A stretch of 53,333 nucleotides of DNA from Oscillospiraceae bacterium (GCA_017435745.1 JAFSEN010000044.1:1-53333), one strand, 5' to 3'; shown: positions 16,981 to 26,792, counted from the stretch's first letter. Notes: generated by a model from the letters alone, not told the origin. Made by a program: numbers and translations.

Positions 16981-17940
16981 ATGGAAATTAATGTTCAGCA
17001 ATGCTGCGAAATTCTTCGGGGAATGGACGATATTGTGATTCTTTGCCACCGCAACCCGGACGGCGACACCCTTGGAAGCGGTTTTGCTTTGCATTATATT
17101 CTTAAACAGCTTGGAAAACGAAGCAGAATTGTTTGCCACGACGGTTTTCCAAAGCAGTTTTCATACCTGCTCCTGGAATATGAACCGGAAGATTTTGAAC
17201 CGAAAGCTGTTGTTGCCGTTGATATCGCCGACGAACAGCTTTTCGGCGAAAATCTTAACGAATATAGGGGAAAGGTCGATCTTTGTATCGACCACCACGG
17301 TTCCAATAAGCACTATGCAAAAAACTGGCTCGTACGCGATACTGCAGCAGCATGCTGCGAGGTAATCGAAGACATCTGCTATGGTTTTGAGGAAGCGGAA
17401 CTTACCAAAATAATTGCGGACTGCATCTATACCGGCGTTTCCACCGATACCGGATGTTTCCGATATTCCAATACCACCGGGCACACCCATGCGGTTGCCG
17501 GAAGGATGTTCAAAGCGGGCTGCGATTTTGTAATGATAAACCGCGCAATGTTCGAGGTAAAATCTTTCTCAAGAATAGCCATTGAAAGGGAAGTTCTTAA
17601 CGGAACGGAACTTTATTTCGGCAATCGCTGCGCGGTTATTTCCCTGACGAAAGAGATGATCGAAAGAACTGGAGTTCTTGACTCCGAACTGGAAGGCGTT
17701 CCCGCAATGACAAGGGAAATTGAAGGGGTGGAAATCGGCCTTACTCTCCGTTTCCGTGACAACGGTTATAAAATTTCCGTCCGCACCGGGGAAGAAATCG
17801 ATGCTTCCGCAATTTGCGGAAAACTCGGCGGCGGCGGTCACCGCTGCGCCGCAGGGTGCTTTGTTGAAGGCGACCTTGAAACTGCAAAGAAAACCGTGCT
17901 CAAAATTGTTGCCGAAGCCCTTGGGGAGGTAATGGAATGA
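16981..17940 (+). CDS. nrnA: DHH/DHHA1 phosphoesterase NrnA-like
   Basis: Degrades short RNA oligomers and/or 3'-phosphoadenosine phosphate. The 319-residue protein has HRNPDGDTLGS (metal-binding motif), VDIAD, CIDHHGSN (the DHH motif) and TGVSTDTGCFRYSNT in the DHH domain, then a DHHA1 domain ending in GGGGHRCAAGC. All catalytic motifs are intact. AAAGGAGAGG precedes the ATG; the end overlaps truB by four bases. Confidence 0.92.
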   Translation: MEINVQQCCEILRGMDDIVILCHRNPDGDTLGSGFALHYILKQLGKRSRIVCHDGFPKQFSYLLLEYEPEDFEPKAVVAVDIADEQLFGENLNEYRGKVDLCIDHHGSNKHYAKNWLVRDTAAACCEVIEDICYGFEEAELTKIIADCIYTGVSTDTGCFRYSNTTGHTHAVAGRMFKAGCDFVMINRAMFEVKSFSRIAIEREVLNGTELYFGNRCAVISLTKEMIERTGVLDSELEGVPAMTREIEGVEIGLTLRFRDNGYKISVRTGEEIDASAICGKLGGGGHRCAAGCFVEGDLETAKKTVLKIVAEALGEVME

Positions 17941-18836
17941 GCGGCATTCTTCCGGTAAAAAAACCGGCGGGCTTCACTTCCTTCGATGTTATCGGAAAAC
18001 TTCGGGGCGTTACAAAAACCAGAAAAATCGGCCATTCCGGAACACTTGACCCGATGGCAACGGGTGTTCTTCCGCTTTTCTTTGGCGGAGCTACAAAATG
18101 CTGCGACATTCTTCCCAATGAAGACAAAACTTATGTTGCGGATATAAAATTCGGAATCGTGACCGATACCCAGGATACCACCGGGCGCGTGCTCAAAGAA
18201 ACAGAAAGCCGGGTTACTGAAAGCGAATTTGAAAAGGTAATCTCCGGTTTTGTTGGAAAACAGCTGCAGCTTCCGCCAATGTATTCCGCCGTAAAAGTTG
18301 GCGGAAGACCCCTTTACGACCTTGCAAGAGAAGGCAAAGTTGTGGAGCGTGCTCAAAAAGAGATTGAAGTTTATGGCATAAATCTTCTTGAATTTGATGA
18401 GCATGCTCAGACCGCAAAAATAAAAGTTTCCTGCGGAAAGGGAACTTTTATCCGCACACTTATCAACGATATGGGCGAAAAACTCGGGTGCGGCGCTTCG
18501 ATGAGCGCTCTTGAAAGAACAATGGCGGCGGGTTTCGATATTTCCGAATGTTTCACAATTTCTGAAATTGAAGAGATGATGAAAGCCGGAACTTTTGAAG
18601 AACACCTTATTCCCATCGAAAGACTTTACGAAAGCCTTCCGAAGCTTGTTCTTGATGATTTCGATAAAAGACTTTACCGAAGCGGAGTTCCACTTGAACT
18701 TCAGAAAAGAGGCTGGGGCGGAATTTCCGGGAACATAGCTGTTTTCGATAAGGACGGAATGCTTCTTGGAATTTCGTTTATGGACGAAGAAGCAAACGAA
18801 CTTAAACTTAGGAAAATGCTTAATACGGATAAATAA
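17937..18836 (+). CDS. truB: tRNA pseudouridine(55) synthase
   Basis: Makes pseudouridine at position 55 of tRNAs. The 299-residue protein has KPAGFTSFDV at the N-terminus and the catalytic motif GHSGTLDPMATG with Asp38; YSAVKVGGRPLYDLAREG and GTFIRTL are also in place. Last gene of the rimP operon, overlapping nrnA by ATGA and followed by a terminator. It carries two of the GTGCTCAA words, in different frames. Confidence 0.95.
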   Translation: MSGILPVKKPAGFTSFDVIGKLRGVTKTRKIGHSGTLDPMATGVLPLFFGGATKCCDILPNEDKTYVADIKFGIVTDTQDTTGRVLKETESRVTESEFEKVISGFVGKQLQLPPMYSAVKVGGRPLYDLAREGKVVERAQKEIEVYGINLLEFDEHAQTAKIKVSCGKGTFIRTLINDMGEKLGCGASMSALERTMAAGFDISECFTISEIEEMMKAGTFEEHLIPIERLYESLPKLVLDDFDKRLYRSGVPLELQKRGWGGISGNIAVFDKDGMLLGISFMDEEANELKLRKMLNTDK

Positions 18837-18870
18837 AAAAACCTGTGCGTGAAACGCGCAGGTTTTTTTG
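18837..18870 (+). terminator. terminator of the rimP-truB operon
   Basis: AACCTGTGCGT gaa ACGCGCAGGTT followed by T6. Confidence 0.85.
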
Positions 18871-18889
18871 TTTCTTTATTATACTATCA

Positions 18890-18918
18890 TTTACAAAATA
18901 TGTGTTATTGAATATAAT
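18890..18918 (+). promoter_or_regulatory. promoter of the lipoprotein gene at 18957
   Basis: TTTACA (18890-18895), 17-bp spacer, TATAAT (18913-18918). Confidence 0.7.
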
Positions 18919-18956
18919 AGTAAAAGCATAATTTTGTAAAAAACGGAGGAAAAAAC

Positions 18957-20165
18957 TTGAAAATTGCTGCTGTTTTTCTTGCCTTAATGCTTCTTTTCGG
19001 CTGTGTTCCCGCAAATCAATCTTCCGGAAACGACATATCCGAATCGGAGATTGAAGAACCTTCCGTTCCCGAACAGGTTCCGAATGAAACGGAAAAGACG
19101 GAAACCGAATATGATTTTCCGAAATGTACAATACCCCAGATGGCGGTTTTTAACTATTTCAGCGCGCTTTATGATTCGTATATAGAAATGCTTCCGGTGG
19201 ATATTTCCGAAGTTATAGATGCCGACCACGAAATGATGGTAAACGTCCAGAACTGGAGCACCCTTCTTTCAATGCGCAGAAACATTATTGAAGAAAACGA
19301 TTATTGCTATGTTGAAACCGAGCGTTTTCCGTTTGTTATAGAATACATCAAAGAAAAAGAACTTGACGACCAGCGCATGGATTATGTGGATATTTCCGAT
19401 TTCGGCGAAGGCGCAAAGGTTCTTCATTTTGTAATAAACGGAGAGGCTGGAAAAGCATATCCCCCGATTTTTGCCGCAAATTCCCAACATTCTATGGTGC
19501 TTACTTTTGAAGAAGGCGTTTATAAAATCGCTTATCACTATTTTCCGGGTTCCGAAGGAAAATTTCAAAACGACCTTCCGGTAACGCTTATGGAAAAAGA
19601 AGAAATGGAAAAACTTCTTGCGGAAGAATTTAAAAGGGGCGGAGATATCGTTCTTCCGGAACAGAAATTCGGAAGAACATATAACGGCGAAAAAGCGGCC
19701 GAATATGCTTTGGAATATTGCGAAGAACAAAACCCCGCTTTCCATTTTGTCGGTGATTGGTACGGAAATTGCATGAACTTTGCTTCCCAATGTATCTGGT
19801 CCGGTTTCAAAGCAGAAAAAGATACCGCAAGAAATTACGGTTCCATGACAAAAAATTGGTATTGCGGAAAACCCGGCGGAACCCTTATCTGGGCAAGCGT
19901 AAGCCGTTTTTGGGAATGGACCGAAAGAGAAAGCTGCGGAATGCAAACCCTTGCGTTTTATGACGTTAACAAGGTCGAAAACGGCGACCTTGTCCATATA
20001 GGTTCCTATGTATGTGAAGAGGAAAACAAATACAGCCATGCGCTTATTGTTACGGATTCGGAAAAACTTTTGCTTGCGCAAAACAGCCCGGCCTGTTTTG
20101 TTTATTATTCGGATCTTGTTAACAACTACGCAAGATTTTTAAGACCGGTTTCGCTTAAAGTATAA
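18957..20165 (+). CDS. lipoprotein with C-terminal amidase-like domain
   Basis: A 402-residue exported lipoprotein: signal peptide with lipobox LLFGC (lipidated Cys16), then a Glu/Pro-rich linker, an unassigned middle domain and a C-terminal region from about residue 240 that resembles Amidase_6 (PF12671): YNGEKAAEYALEYC, then YGNCMNFASQCIW with candidate catalytic Cys272, and SHALIV with candidate His361. Family members usually read GDCTNFVSQ, so Asn replaces Asp before the Cys. A cell-wall peptide amidase role is plausible but not shown. Start is TTG behind CGGAGGA. Confidence 0.7.
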   Translation: MKIAAVFLALMLLFGCVPANQSSGNDISESEIEEPSVPEQVPNETEKTETEYDFPKCTIPQMAVFNYFSALYDSYIEMLPVDISEVIDADHEMMVNVQNWSTLLSMRRNIIEENDYCYVETERFPFVIEYIKEKELDDQRMDYVDISDFGEGAKVLHFVINGEAGKAYPPIFAANSQHSMVLTFEEGVYKIAYHYFPGSEGKFQNDLPVTLMEKEEMEKLLAEEFKRGGDIVLPEQKFGRTYNGEKAAEYALEYCEEQNPAFHFVGDWYGNCMNFASQCIWSGFKAEKDTARNYGSMTKNWYCGKPGGTLIWASVSRFWEWTERESCGMQTLAFYDVNKVENGDLVHIGSYVCEEENKYSHALIVTDSEKLLLAQNSPACFVYYSDLVNNYARFLRPVSLKV

Positions 20166-20170
20166 AATTC

Positions 20171-20199
20171 TTGTAATTAGTACTGTTTAAAGCTATAAT
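20171..20199 (+). promoter_or_regulatory. promoter of the nitroreductase gene
   Basis: TTGTAA (20171-20176), 17-bp spacer, TATAAT (20194-20199). Confidence 0.75.
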
Positions 20200-20238
20200 A
20201 TAAAGGTAACGATAAACGAAAGGATTGATTTTTTTACC

Positions 20239-20772
20239 ATGACTGAACTTATCAAAGTAATGCAGCAGCGCCAGAGCTGCAGAAGTTTTTCCGATAAACC
20301 CGTTGAGGCGGAAAAAATTGTTTCCTGCATCAACGCCGCCTGTCTTGCTCCTTCCGCATGCAACACCCAGCCTTACCATTTTTACGTAGCACACGCACCG
20401 GAAGCTGTCGCCGTTGCCGCAGAATACTGCAAAGGCGAAAAAGTTAACAAATGGGTCGGCGAAGCAAAAGCTTTTGTAATTATCACCCAGGAACACGCCG
20501 AAATTCCCGCGGCAAATTCCGAAGCAAGAAAACGCGATTATCGCCAGTATGATATCGGCCTGATGATCGAAAACTTCTGCCTTGAAGCAACCGAGCTTGG
20601 ACTCGGAACCTGCATTCTCGGAGTTTTCAACGAAGAAAAACTCAAGGCGAATTTCAGAATCCCGAGCCCGAAATCCATCGCTCTCGTTATCGCAATTGGA
20701 TATCCGGCAGATTCCGAAATCCGTAAAAAACAACGCAAACCCCTTGAGGAAATGATCACCTATCTCAGATAA
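20239..20772 (+). CDS. nitroreductase family flavoprotein
   Basis: A 177-residue FMN-dependent oxidoreductase-like protein. RQSCRSFSDKPV at residues 11-22 and APSACNTQPYHF are the FMN-binding motifs of the family; YDIGLMIENFCLEATELGLGTC is the dimer-interface helix region. It is at the short end for the family, in the group that lacks an N-terminal ferredoxin domain. Substrate unknown. Monocistronic, with its own promoter and terminator. Confidence 0.85.
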   Translation: MTELIKVMQQRQSCRSFSDKPVEAEKIVSCINAACLAPSACNTQPYHFYVAHAPEAVAVAAEYCKGEKVNKWVGEAKAFVIITQEHAEIPAANSEARKRDYRQYDIGLMIENFCLEATELGLGTCILGVFNEEKLKANFRIPSPKSIALVIAIGYPADSEIRKKQRKPLEEMITYLR

Positions 20773-20779
20773 GGAAAAG

Positions 20780-20814
20780 AATCACCCGCCGGAAATTTGC
20801 GGCGGGTGTTTTGT
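20780..20814 (+). terminator. terminator of the nitroreductase gene
   Basis: CACCCGCCG gaaattt GCGGCGGGTGTTTTGTT. Confidence 0.75.
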
Positions 20815-20827
20815 TAAGGAGAACCTA

Positions 20828-22069
20828 ATGATAGAAAACGAAAACAAAATCCAAAGGGCAATTCTTGTTGCGGCGGATTGCGGCGATTGGGACGCACAAG
20901 TTTCCATAGATGAACTTGAGGAACTTGCGAAAAGCGCCGGGGCCGAAGTTGTTGCAAAAGTTATCCAGGTAAGAAAAGATTACGACAAAGCAACACTTAT
21001 AGGGCGCGGAAAACTTGAGGAAGTAAGAGAACTTGCAGATGCAAACGATGCGGATATCCTTATCTTCGACCACGAACTTACCGCAGCGAATATCCGCAAC
21101 CTTGAGGAAGCAACGGGTCTTGGAGTTATCGACCGAACAATGCTCATTCTTGATATTTTTGCCGCAAGAGCGCAAACCAGGGCCGGACGTTTGCAGGTTG
21201 AACTTGCACAGTATAAATACCGCCTTCCTCGCCTTGAGGGAATGGGCAAAAACCTTTCCCGTCTGGGCGGTGGAATCGGCACAAGAGGCCCCGGCGAATC
21301 GAAACTTGAAAGCGACCGCAGGCATATAAGAAGACGAATAGAAAGCCTTGAGCGCAAGCTCGAGGAACTTGCGGCAAACCGGGAACTTATCCGTTCCAGA
21401 AGAAAAAAGGAAGGAATTATCACCGCGGCGATAATCGGTTATACGAATGCCGGGAAATCGACCCTTCTCAACCGCCTTACAAATGCGGGCGTTCTTTCGG
21501 AAGACAAGCTTTTTGCAACCCTTGACCCAACCGCAAGAAGCCTTGAACTTCCGGACGGAAGAAGCATCATGCTTGTGGATACAGTCGGATTTGTGCGCAG
21601 ACTTCCGCACCACCTTGTCGAAGCTTTCAAATCCACCCTTGAGGAAACTATCCAGGCGGATATTTTGCTCAACGTCTGCGACGTTTCTTCCGGCGAAGCG
21701 GAATCCCAGACCGAGGTTACAAGAGAACTTCTCCGAAGCCTTAAAGCGGACAAAAGCCCCGTTCTCAACGTTCTCAACAAATGCGACCTTATCGAAGGGG
21801 AACTTCCCATCTGCACCGAGGACTGCGTCCTTATTTCCGCCGCAACCGGTTTCGGAATCGACGAAATGCTGCGCAAACTTGCAAAAATGATTCCCCCAAG
21901 CCAGGTGAGAATGAATCTTTTGATTCCGTATTCCGAAGGAGGGATTTCTGCGGAAATCCGCGAAAGCGGCAGGATTTTCAGCGAGGAATTCACCGAAAAC
22001 GGAACCCTTGTTGATGCGCTTGTTGATGTGAAGATTCTCCATAAGGTTGAAAAATATCAGGTGATCTGA
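20828..22069 (+). CDS. hflX: ribosome-associated GTPase HflX
   Basis: A 413-residue GTPase that splits stalled or hibernating ribosomes. The N-terminal HflX domain has the glycine-rich GKLEEVRELAD and DRTMLILDIFAARAQTR segments and a middle coiled part with LSRLGGGIGTRGPGESKLE. The G domain starts near residue 200 with GYTNAGKSTLLNRL, followed by DTVGFVRRLPH (G3) and NKCDL (G4). AAGGAG precedes the ATG closely. It ends at the stop of the convergent small gene at 22070. Confidence 0.93.
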   Translation: MIENENKIQRAILVAADCGDWDAQVSIDELEELAKSAGAEVVAKVIQVRKDYDKATLIGRGKLEEVRELADANDADILIFDHELTAANIRNLEEATGLGVIDRTMLILDIFAARAQTRAGRLQVELAQYKYRLPRLEGMGKNLSRLGGGIGTRGPGESKLESDRRHIRRRIESLERKLEELAANRELIRSRRKKEGIITAAIIGYTNAGKSTLLNRLTNAGVLSEDKLFATLDPTARSLELPDGRSIMLVDTVGFVRRLPHHLVEAFKSTLEETIQADILLNVCDVSSGEAESQTEVTRELLRSLKADKSPVLNVLNKCDLIEGELPICTEDCVLISAATGFGIDEMLRKLAKMIPPSQVRMNLLIPYSEGGISAEIRESGRIFSEEFTENGTLVDALVDVKILHKVEKYQVI

Positions 22070-22297
22070 TTATTTATATAAAAAATCGTTTACAAGGTCC
22101 CGAACAACTTCTTTTGCATGAAAAACCGAAACTTTGTTTTTGTTAAGAATCCCGACAATTTTATAAACAGTTTTTTCTTCCGGCGAAATTCCTTCTATAA
22201 GGACAGTTTCTCCGGAAGATTTTTCTTTTCCGAAAATCCCATACATTTTGTTTTTAAAAATAACTTTGTAGAATGGGTCGATTTCTTTAAGGCACAT
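22070..22297 (-). CDS. small protein, DUF6514-like
   Basis: A 75-residue soluble protein (MCLKEIDPFYKVIF...) with an ISPEEKTVYKIVGILNKNKVS core and a C-terminal helix VVRDLVNDFLYK. The pattern resembles the small clostridial DUF6514 family, whose role is unknown; the match is from memory and moderate. A GGAGG site precedes the ATG. It converges tail to tail on hflX with no terminator between. Confidence 0.55.
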   Translation of the reverse strand: MCLKEIDPFYKVIFKNKMYGIFGKEKSSGETVLIEGISPEEKTVYKIVGILNKNKVSVFHAKEVVRDLVNDFLYK

Positions 22298-22529
22298 TAA
22301 AATATCCTCCGAAAATATTTAATGTAAAAGCCCATGGTGTGGAATCATTACAATATCCAATATTTTACAATTTTTGTTGATGTTTATCAAATTTTGGAAG
22401 AGAAAATAATCGACAAGTTTTTAAATGAATTTTTGTATAATATCAACATTTTCGGCTTTTTGGGGCCGTTTTTTGCGGTTTAAGAAAATTTATTTTTAAG
22501 TGCATTTAAAAACAAGTTTTGTTTTATAC
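22298..22529. other. AT-rich intergenic stretch upstream of a small RNA gene
   Basis: No gene seen. It holds a TATAAT near 22436 and a small terminator-like hairpin CGGC ttttt GGGGCCG TTTTTT at 22453-22474. A transcript between them would be only some 25-30 bases long, so it may be a remnant. Confidence 0.4.
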
Positions 22530-22558
22530 TTGTTATTGCGTCTTTTTAGTGATAAAAT
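22530..22558 (+). promoter_or_regulatory. promoter of the small RNA gene
   Basis: TTGTTA (22530-22535), 17-bp spacer, TAAAAT (22553-22558); the predicted start falls exactly at the first base pairs of the rod-shaped RNA. Confidence 0.7.
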
Positions 22559-22563
22559 AAACT

Positions 22564-22722
22564 TGCGACATAACTCAATAGTGGATTTATACGGGTGTGT
22601 ATTTTTATCTTCCGATAAAAATGCATGCTCTTTTTCCGCATTCGTATGAATCTGCTTGGAGTTGTGTCGCAGCAATCGGAGCCATGCGTTTTTTGTGCGC
22701 AGCTTCGGCTGCGCATTTTTTA
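22564..22722 (+). ncRNA. rod-shaped small RNA, 6S RNA candidate
   Basis: About 158 nt with its own promoter and terminator. One long hairpin is visible: TGCGACA and AACTC at the 5' side pair with GAGTT and TGTCGCA at 22659-22671, with an internal bubble (AATAGT opposite GCTTG), then GGATTTATACG with CGTATGAATCT (G-U pairs allowed), then GGTGTGT and ATTTTTATC closed by a TTCC loop. A single rod with a bubble near the closing stem is the architecture of 6S RNA, which binds sigma-A RNA polymerase. The bubble is smaller than in E. coli 6S, so the class is unproven; that this is a structured RNA gene is much surer. The 3' part is a terminator. Confidence 0.6.
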
Positions 22723-22724
22723 TT
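22696..22724 (+). terminator. terminator of the small RNA
   Basis: TGCGCAGC ttcg GCTGCGCA then T6; very stable UUCG tetraloop. Confidence 0.9.
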
Positions 22725-22741
22725 TTCGCTAAAGCTATAAC

Positions 22742-22774
22742 AAAACGGCGGGAGCAAGCCCCCGCCCTACAGTA
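22742..22774. repeat. dispersed palindromic repeat, module GGCGGG..CCCGCC
   Basis: AACGGCGGG agcaag CCCCCGCC then CTACAG; same build (palindrome followed by CTAC) as the modules at 1381, 39567 and 51835. Confidence 0.55.
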
Positions 22775-22789
22775 GATTATTTATACTTG

Positions 22790-22828
22790 AAAAACAGCAC
22801 ACTCCATTATGAAGTGTGCTGTTTTTGT
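22790..22828. terminator. terminator of gdhA (bidirectional)
   Basis: AAAACAGCACACT ccattatga AGTGTGCTGTTTTT. Confidence 0.8.
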
Positions 22829-22840
22829 TTTAAATATTAA

Positions 22841-24196
<1,356 letters not shown>

Positions 24197-24224
24197 TTAC
24201 CTCCCATCAGGAATAATATATTAC

Positions 24225-24253
24225 ATTATATGCTTTAATGCTTTAAATTGCAA
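24225..24253 (-). promoter_or_regulatory. promoter of gdhA
   Basis: Minus strand TTGCAA (24253-24248), 17-bp spacer, TATAAT (24230-24225). Confidence 0.75.
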
Positions 24254-24283
24254 GTTCATTCGATAAAAATTTCAAATTTTTTA

Positions 24284-24314
24284 CATAAAAAACGGAACGC
24301 CGGATGGCGTTCCG
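24284..24314 (-). terminator. terminator of the Nudix gene
   Basis: Minus strand GGAACGCC atcc GGCGTTCC followed by a T-run. Confidence 0.8.
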
Positions 24315-24336
24315 AAGGTTTTAAATAAAATTAATT

Positions 24337-24876
24337 TCAGCGTATTCCAAGAATATCGCAGCCACGAAGAACAAGAACCTGGGTCTTTGCGTCCGGAACA
24401 AGGTTTTTGCGGATTCTTGAAAGAACTTCGCAAAGCGGAAGCTTTATTATATCAAGAAATTCGTCCTCGTCGGGGTTCGGGGAATCGTTCGAAAGTTTTT
24501 CAGCAAGGAAAAGATGGATAACTTCATCGCAGAAACCGGGGGAAGAAAGCATTGGCCCAAGTTCGGTCCATTTTTCCGCGGAAAGACCGCATTCTTCAAA
24601 AAGTTCGCGCTTTGCACATTCAAAAGGCGTTTCGCCTTCGTCGATTTTTCCTGCCGGAACTTCAAAAACAGGCCTGTTCACAGGATAGCGGAACTGTTCA
24701 ACAAAATAGGCAAAACCTTCTTCATCCACAGCAAGAATTGCTGCAGCGCCTTTGTGGCGAACAACTTCGCGTACGGATTTTCCGACACCTTCGAGCATGA
24801 CGCTGTCTTTTTCAACTTTTAATATGCACCCATCGTAAATAAGTTCGGAATCAATCTTTTTTTCCGGAACAACCAT
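24337..24876 (-). CDS. Nudix hydrolase, ADP-ribose pyrophosphatase type
   Basis: A 179-residue enzyme with a complete Nudix box, GKIDEGETPFECAKRELFEECGL type, at about residues 76-98 (all Gx5Ex7REUxEExGU positions filled), preceded by VEQFRYPV and FEVPAGK, which mark the NudF/ADP-ribose pyrophosphatase subgroup. It probably clears ADP-ribose or related NDP-sugars. The gene reads away from the M14 peptidase gene, which begins about 80 bases off on the other strand. Confidence 0.88.
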   Translation of the reverse strand: MVVPEKKIDSELIYDGCILKVEKDSVMLEGVGKSVREVVRHKGAAAILAVDEEGFAYFVEQFRYPVNRPVFEVPAGKIDEGETPFECAKRELFEECGLSAEKWTELGPMLSSPGFCDEVIHLFLAEKLSNDSPNPDEDEFLDIIKLPLCEVLSRIRKNLVPDAKTQVLVLRGCDILGIR

Positions 24877-24955
24877 TTTTTGCGGCCTCCTTTGCCTATT
24901 TTTAATTATTTTAACATATATTCAGATAGAAATGAATAGCCGGGGAGGAATTTTT

Positions 24956-25849
24956 TTGGAATTTACAAAGCCGCCGACGGCGGCAAACATGGAAAAATAT
25001 ATTAGGGAAATTATAAAAAGACATCCGTGCTCAAAAAGTTTTTCCTGCGGAAAAAGTGTGCTCGGAAGAAAAATCCCGGTGCTCACCATCGGGAAAACAA
25101 CGGGCGCTGCGCTTTTTGTCGGCGCGACACATGGGAGCGAATGGCTGACTTCTCTTGTTTTGCTCCGTTTTTTTGATGAGGTTTGTTCGGCCTTTGAGCA
25201 CGGCGAAAAGATTTTCGGAACAAGCATCTGCAGTGCAATCGGAAAACGGGGAATTGCAGTTATTCCGGTTTTGAATCCGGATGGAGCGGAAATCAATCTG
25301 CTTGGAAAAAAAGGTGCCCTTTCCTCCGGAAATCACATAGAGCGCATTTCAAAAGGCGATTTTTCGCATTGGAACGCCAACGCAAGGGGAGTTGACATAA
25401 ACCATAATTTTGGCGCAGGTTGGGAAAAACTTAGGGAACAGGAGCGAAAGCAAGGGATTTTTGGCCCGGCTCCGGGAAAATACGGCGGACCAAGGGCTTT
25501 TTCGGAACCGGAAACAAGGGCGGTCTGCGGATTTTGCAGCACTTTTGATGTGAAAAGGCTCTATTCCTTCCATTCCCAGGGGGAGGAGATTTTTTGGTAT
25601 TACGGAACAAACACGCCGATTCTCGGAAAAGATATTGCGGAAGAATTTGCCGCCGCATCCGGATATAAAATTGCTTTTCCTTTCGGAATGGCGGCAAACG
25701 GCGGGCTTAAGGATTGGTATATCGAAAATTTCAAAAGACCGGGTTTCACAATTGAAATCGGGAAAGGCAAAAATCCTCTTCCGATAGAAGATTTTGAGGG
25801 AATTTATAAAAAACTTTTTCCTGCTTTAATAAAAACTCTTGTAATATAA
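24956..25849 (+). CDS. M14 family zinc carboxypeptidase-like protein
   Basis: A 297-residue metallopeptidase-like protein with no signal peptide, so probably cytoplasmic. Zinc ligands: HGSE (His and Glu of HxxE) near residue 63 and His in YSFHSQG near residue 207; catalytic Glu in FTIEIG near residue 267. The substrate-binding motif reads DINHNFGAGW instead of the DLNRNF of carboxypeptidase A; Arg is replaced by His, suggesting a peptidoglycan-type (gamma-D-glutamyl) substrate rather than a free C-terminus. Start is TTG behind GGGGAGGAA. It carries two GTGCTCAA words. Confidence 0.8.
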   Translation: MEFTKPPTAANMEKYIREIIKRHPCSKSFSCGKSVLGRKIPVLTIGKTTGAALFVGATHGSEWLTSLVLLRFFDEVCSAFEHGEKIFGTSICSAIGKRGIAVIPVLNPDGAEINLLGKKGALSSGNHIERISKGDFSHWNANARGVDINHNFGAGWEKLREQERKQGIFGPAPGKYGGPRAFSEPETRAVCGFCSTFDVKRLYSFHSQGEEIFWYYGTNTPILGKDIAEEFAAASGYKIAFPFGMAANGGLKDWYIENFKRPGFTIEIGKGKNPLPIEDFEGIYKKLFPALIKTLVI

Positions 25850-25850
25850 A

Positions 25851-25889
25851 AAAATAAGGTCTGTTTTTAAAAAAGCAGACCTTATTTTT
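25851..25889. terminator. bidirectional terminator
   Basis: AAAATAAGGTCTG ... CAGACCTTATTTT between the converging peptidase and acyltransferase genes; it overlaps the acyltransferase stop. Confidence 0.85.
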
Positions 25890-26678
25890 CCATAATTTCT
25901 CTTGCAAGATTGCTTATTTCAATGGTTTTGTGTTCTTTTACAAAATCTTCGCCGATGATTCCTTTTATTTCAAAATAAACGTTGCGTTTTTTTCGGGATA
26001 GTTTCAAAATTTTGTCTGTTCCGGTTATATGCGCAACAACAACCGGGCATTTTGCTTTTTTGGCTATGCGGAATGCTCCGGGGCGAAAATCCTGGAGTTC
26101 GCCCGTCTTGCTTACCCAGCCTTCGGGGTAAATTCCAACGGCGCAGATTCCGTTTTCAATGAATTCTGCGGCCTTGTTGATGGTTTTAAGGGCCACGCGG
26201 TCGTTTTCTCTGTCAATTGGAAGACAGGCGGCCTCATGCAAAAAAGCCCGGCAACCGGATAGGAATGGGTTTCTTTTTTGCTGATGAACGCAAGGTGGAA
26301 CTTTCTGAAAACAAGAAGCGGAACGGCCGGATCGAGCCAATGTATATGGTTGCAGACAAAAAGAAATTTTCCGTTTTTCGGAATATTTTCTTTTCCGGAA
26401 ATATGGATTTTTACCCGGAAAATTTTAATTGCAAGAAATGCGGTTTGGACAAGAATATGATAATAATATCGGTTTTGCTTTTCGATTGGTTTGTTTAAGT
26501 TTACAAAAAGCGAAAGAAAAGCGCAGTATGCAAAATATATTGCAACGCCGATAAAAAAGACGTTTATAAATACCAAAGCCACAAGAATAAGCCGATACCA
26601 CCCGTCAATAAAACCATAAACGGTAACGGCAGAAAGCGCGATATATGCGCTGGCAAAAAGAATTATATAAAAAATCAA
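25882..26678 (-). pseudogene. 1-acyl-glycerol-3-phosphate acyltransferase (PlsC-like), frameshifted
   Basis: Two overlapping minus-strand frames together make one PlsC-type acyltransferase. The first frame (TTG start at 26678) gives two membrane helices, the catalytic motif NHIHWLDP and AFISKKETHSYPVAGLF; it then loses homology. The family pattern resumes one frame over with HEAACLPIDREND...IYPEGWVSKTGE...RPGAFRIA and runs to 25882. The break is at a run of six T (minus strand, 26240-26245): reading -1 there gives GLF-L-HEAACLPIDR. Either one base is lost (pseudogene or sequencing error), or the run allows slippage. All catalytic motifs are otherwise intact. Confidence 0.85.
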
Positions 26679-26755
26679 AAAAATTCTTCCCTCTGTTTTA
26701 ATCCATATTATATTTTATCACGGAAGAAATTATTATTCAAAACAACACTTGTTGA

Positions 26756-26781
26756 AAAAATCCCCGCCGGAAAGGCGGGGA
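26756..26781 (-). terminator. terminator of udp
   Basis: Minus strand CCCCGCC tttcc GGCGGGGATTTTTT. Confidence 0.85.
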
Positions 26782-26792
26782 TTTCGGTTTTT

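Noticed and set aside
22564..22722. SRP RNA (4.5S/scRNA) as identity of the small RNA
   Set aside because: The conserved apical loop with the GGAAGGAAGCAGC-type sequence is absent; the tip here is a short TTCC loop.
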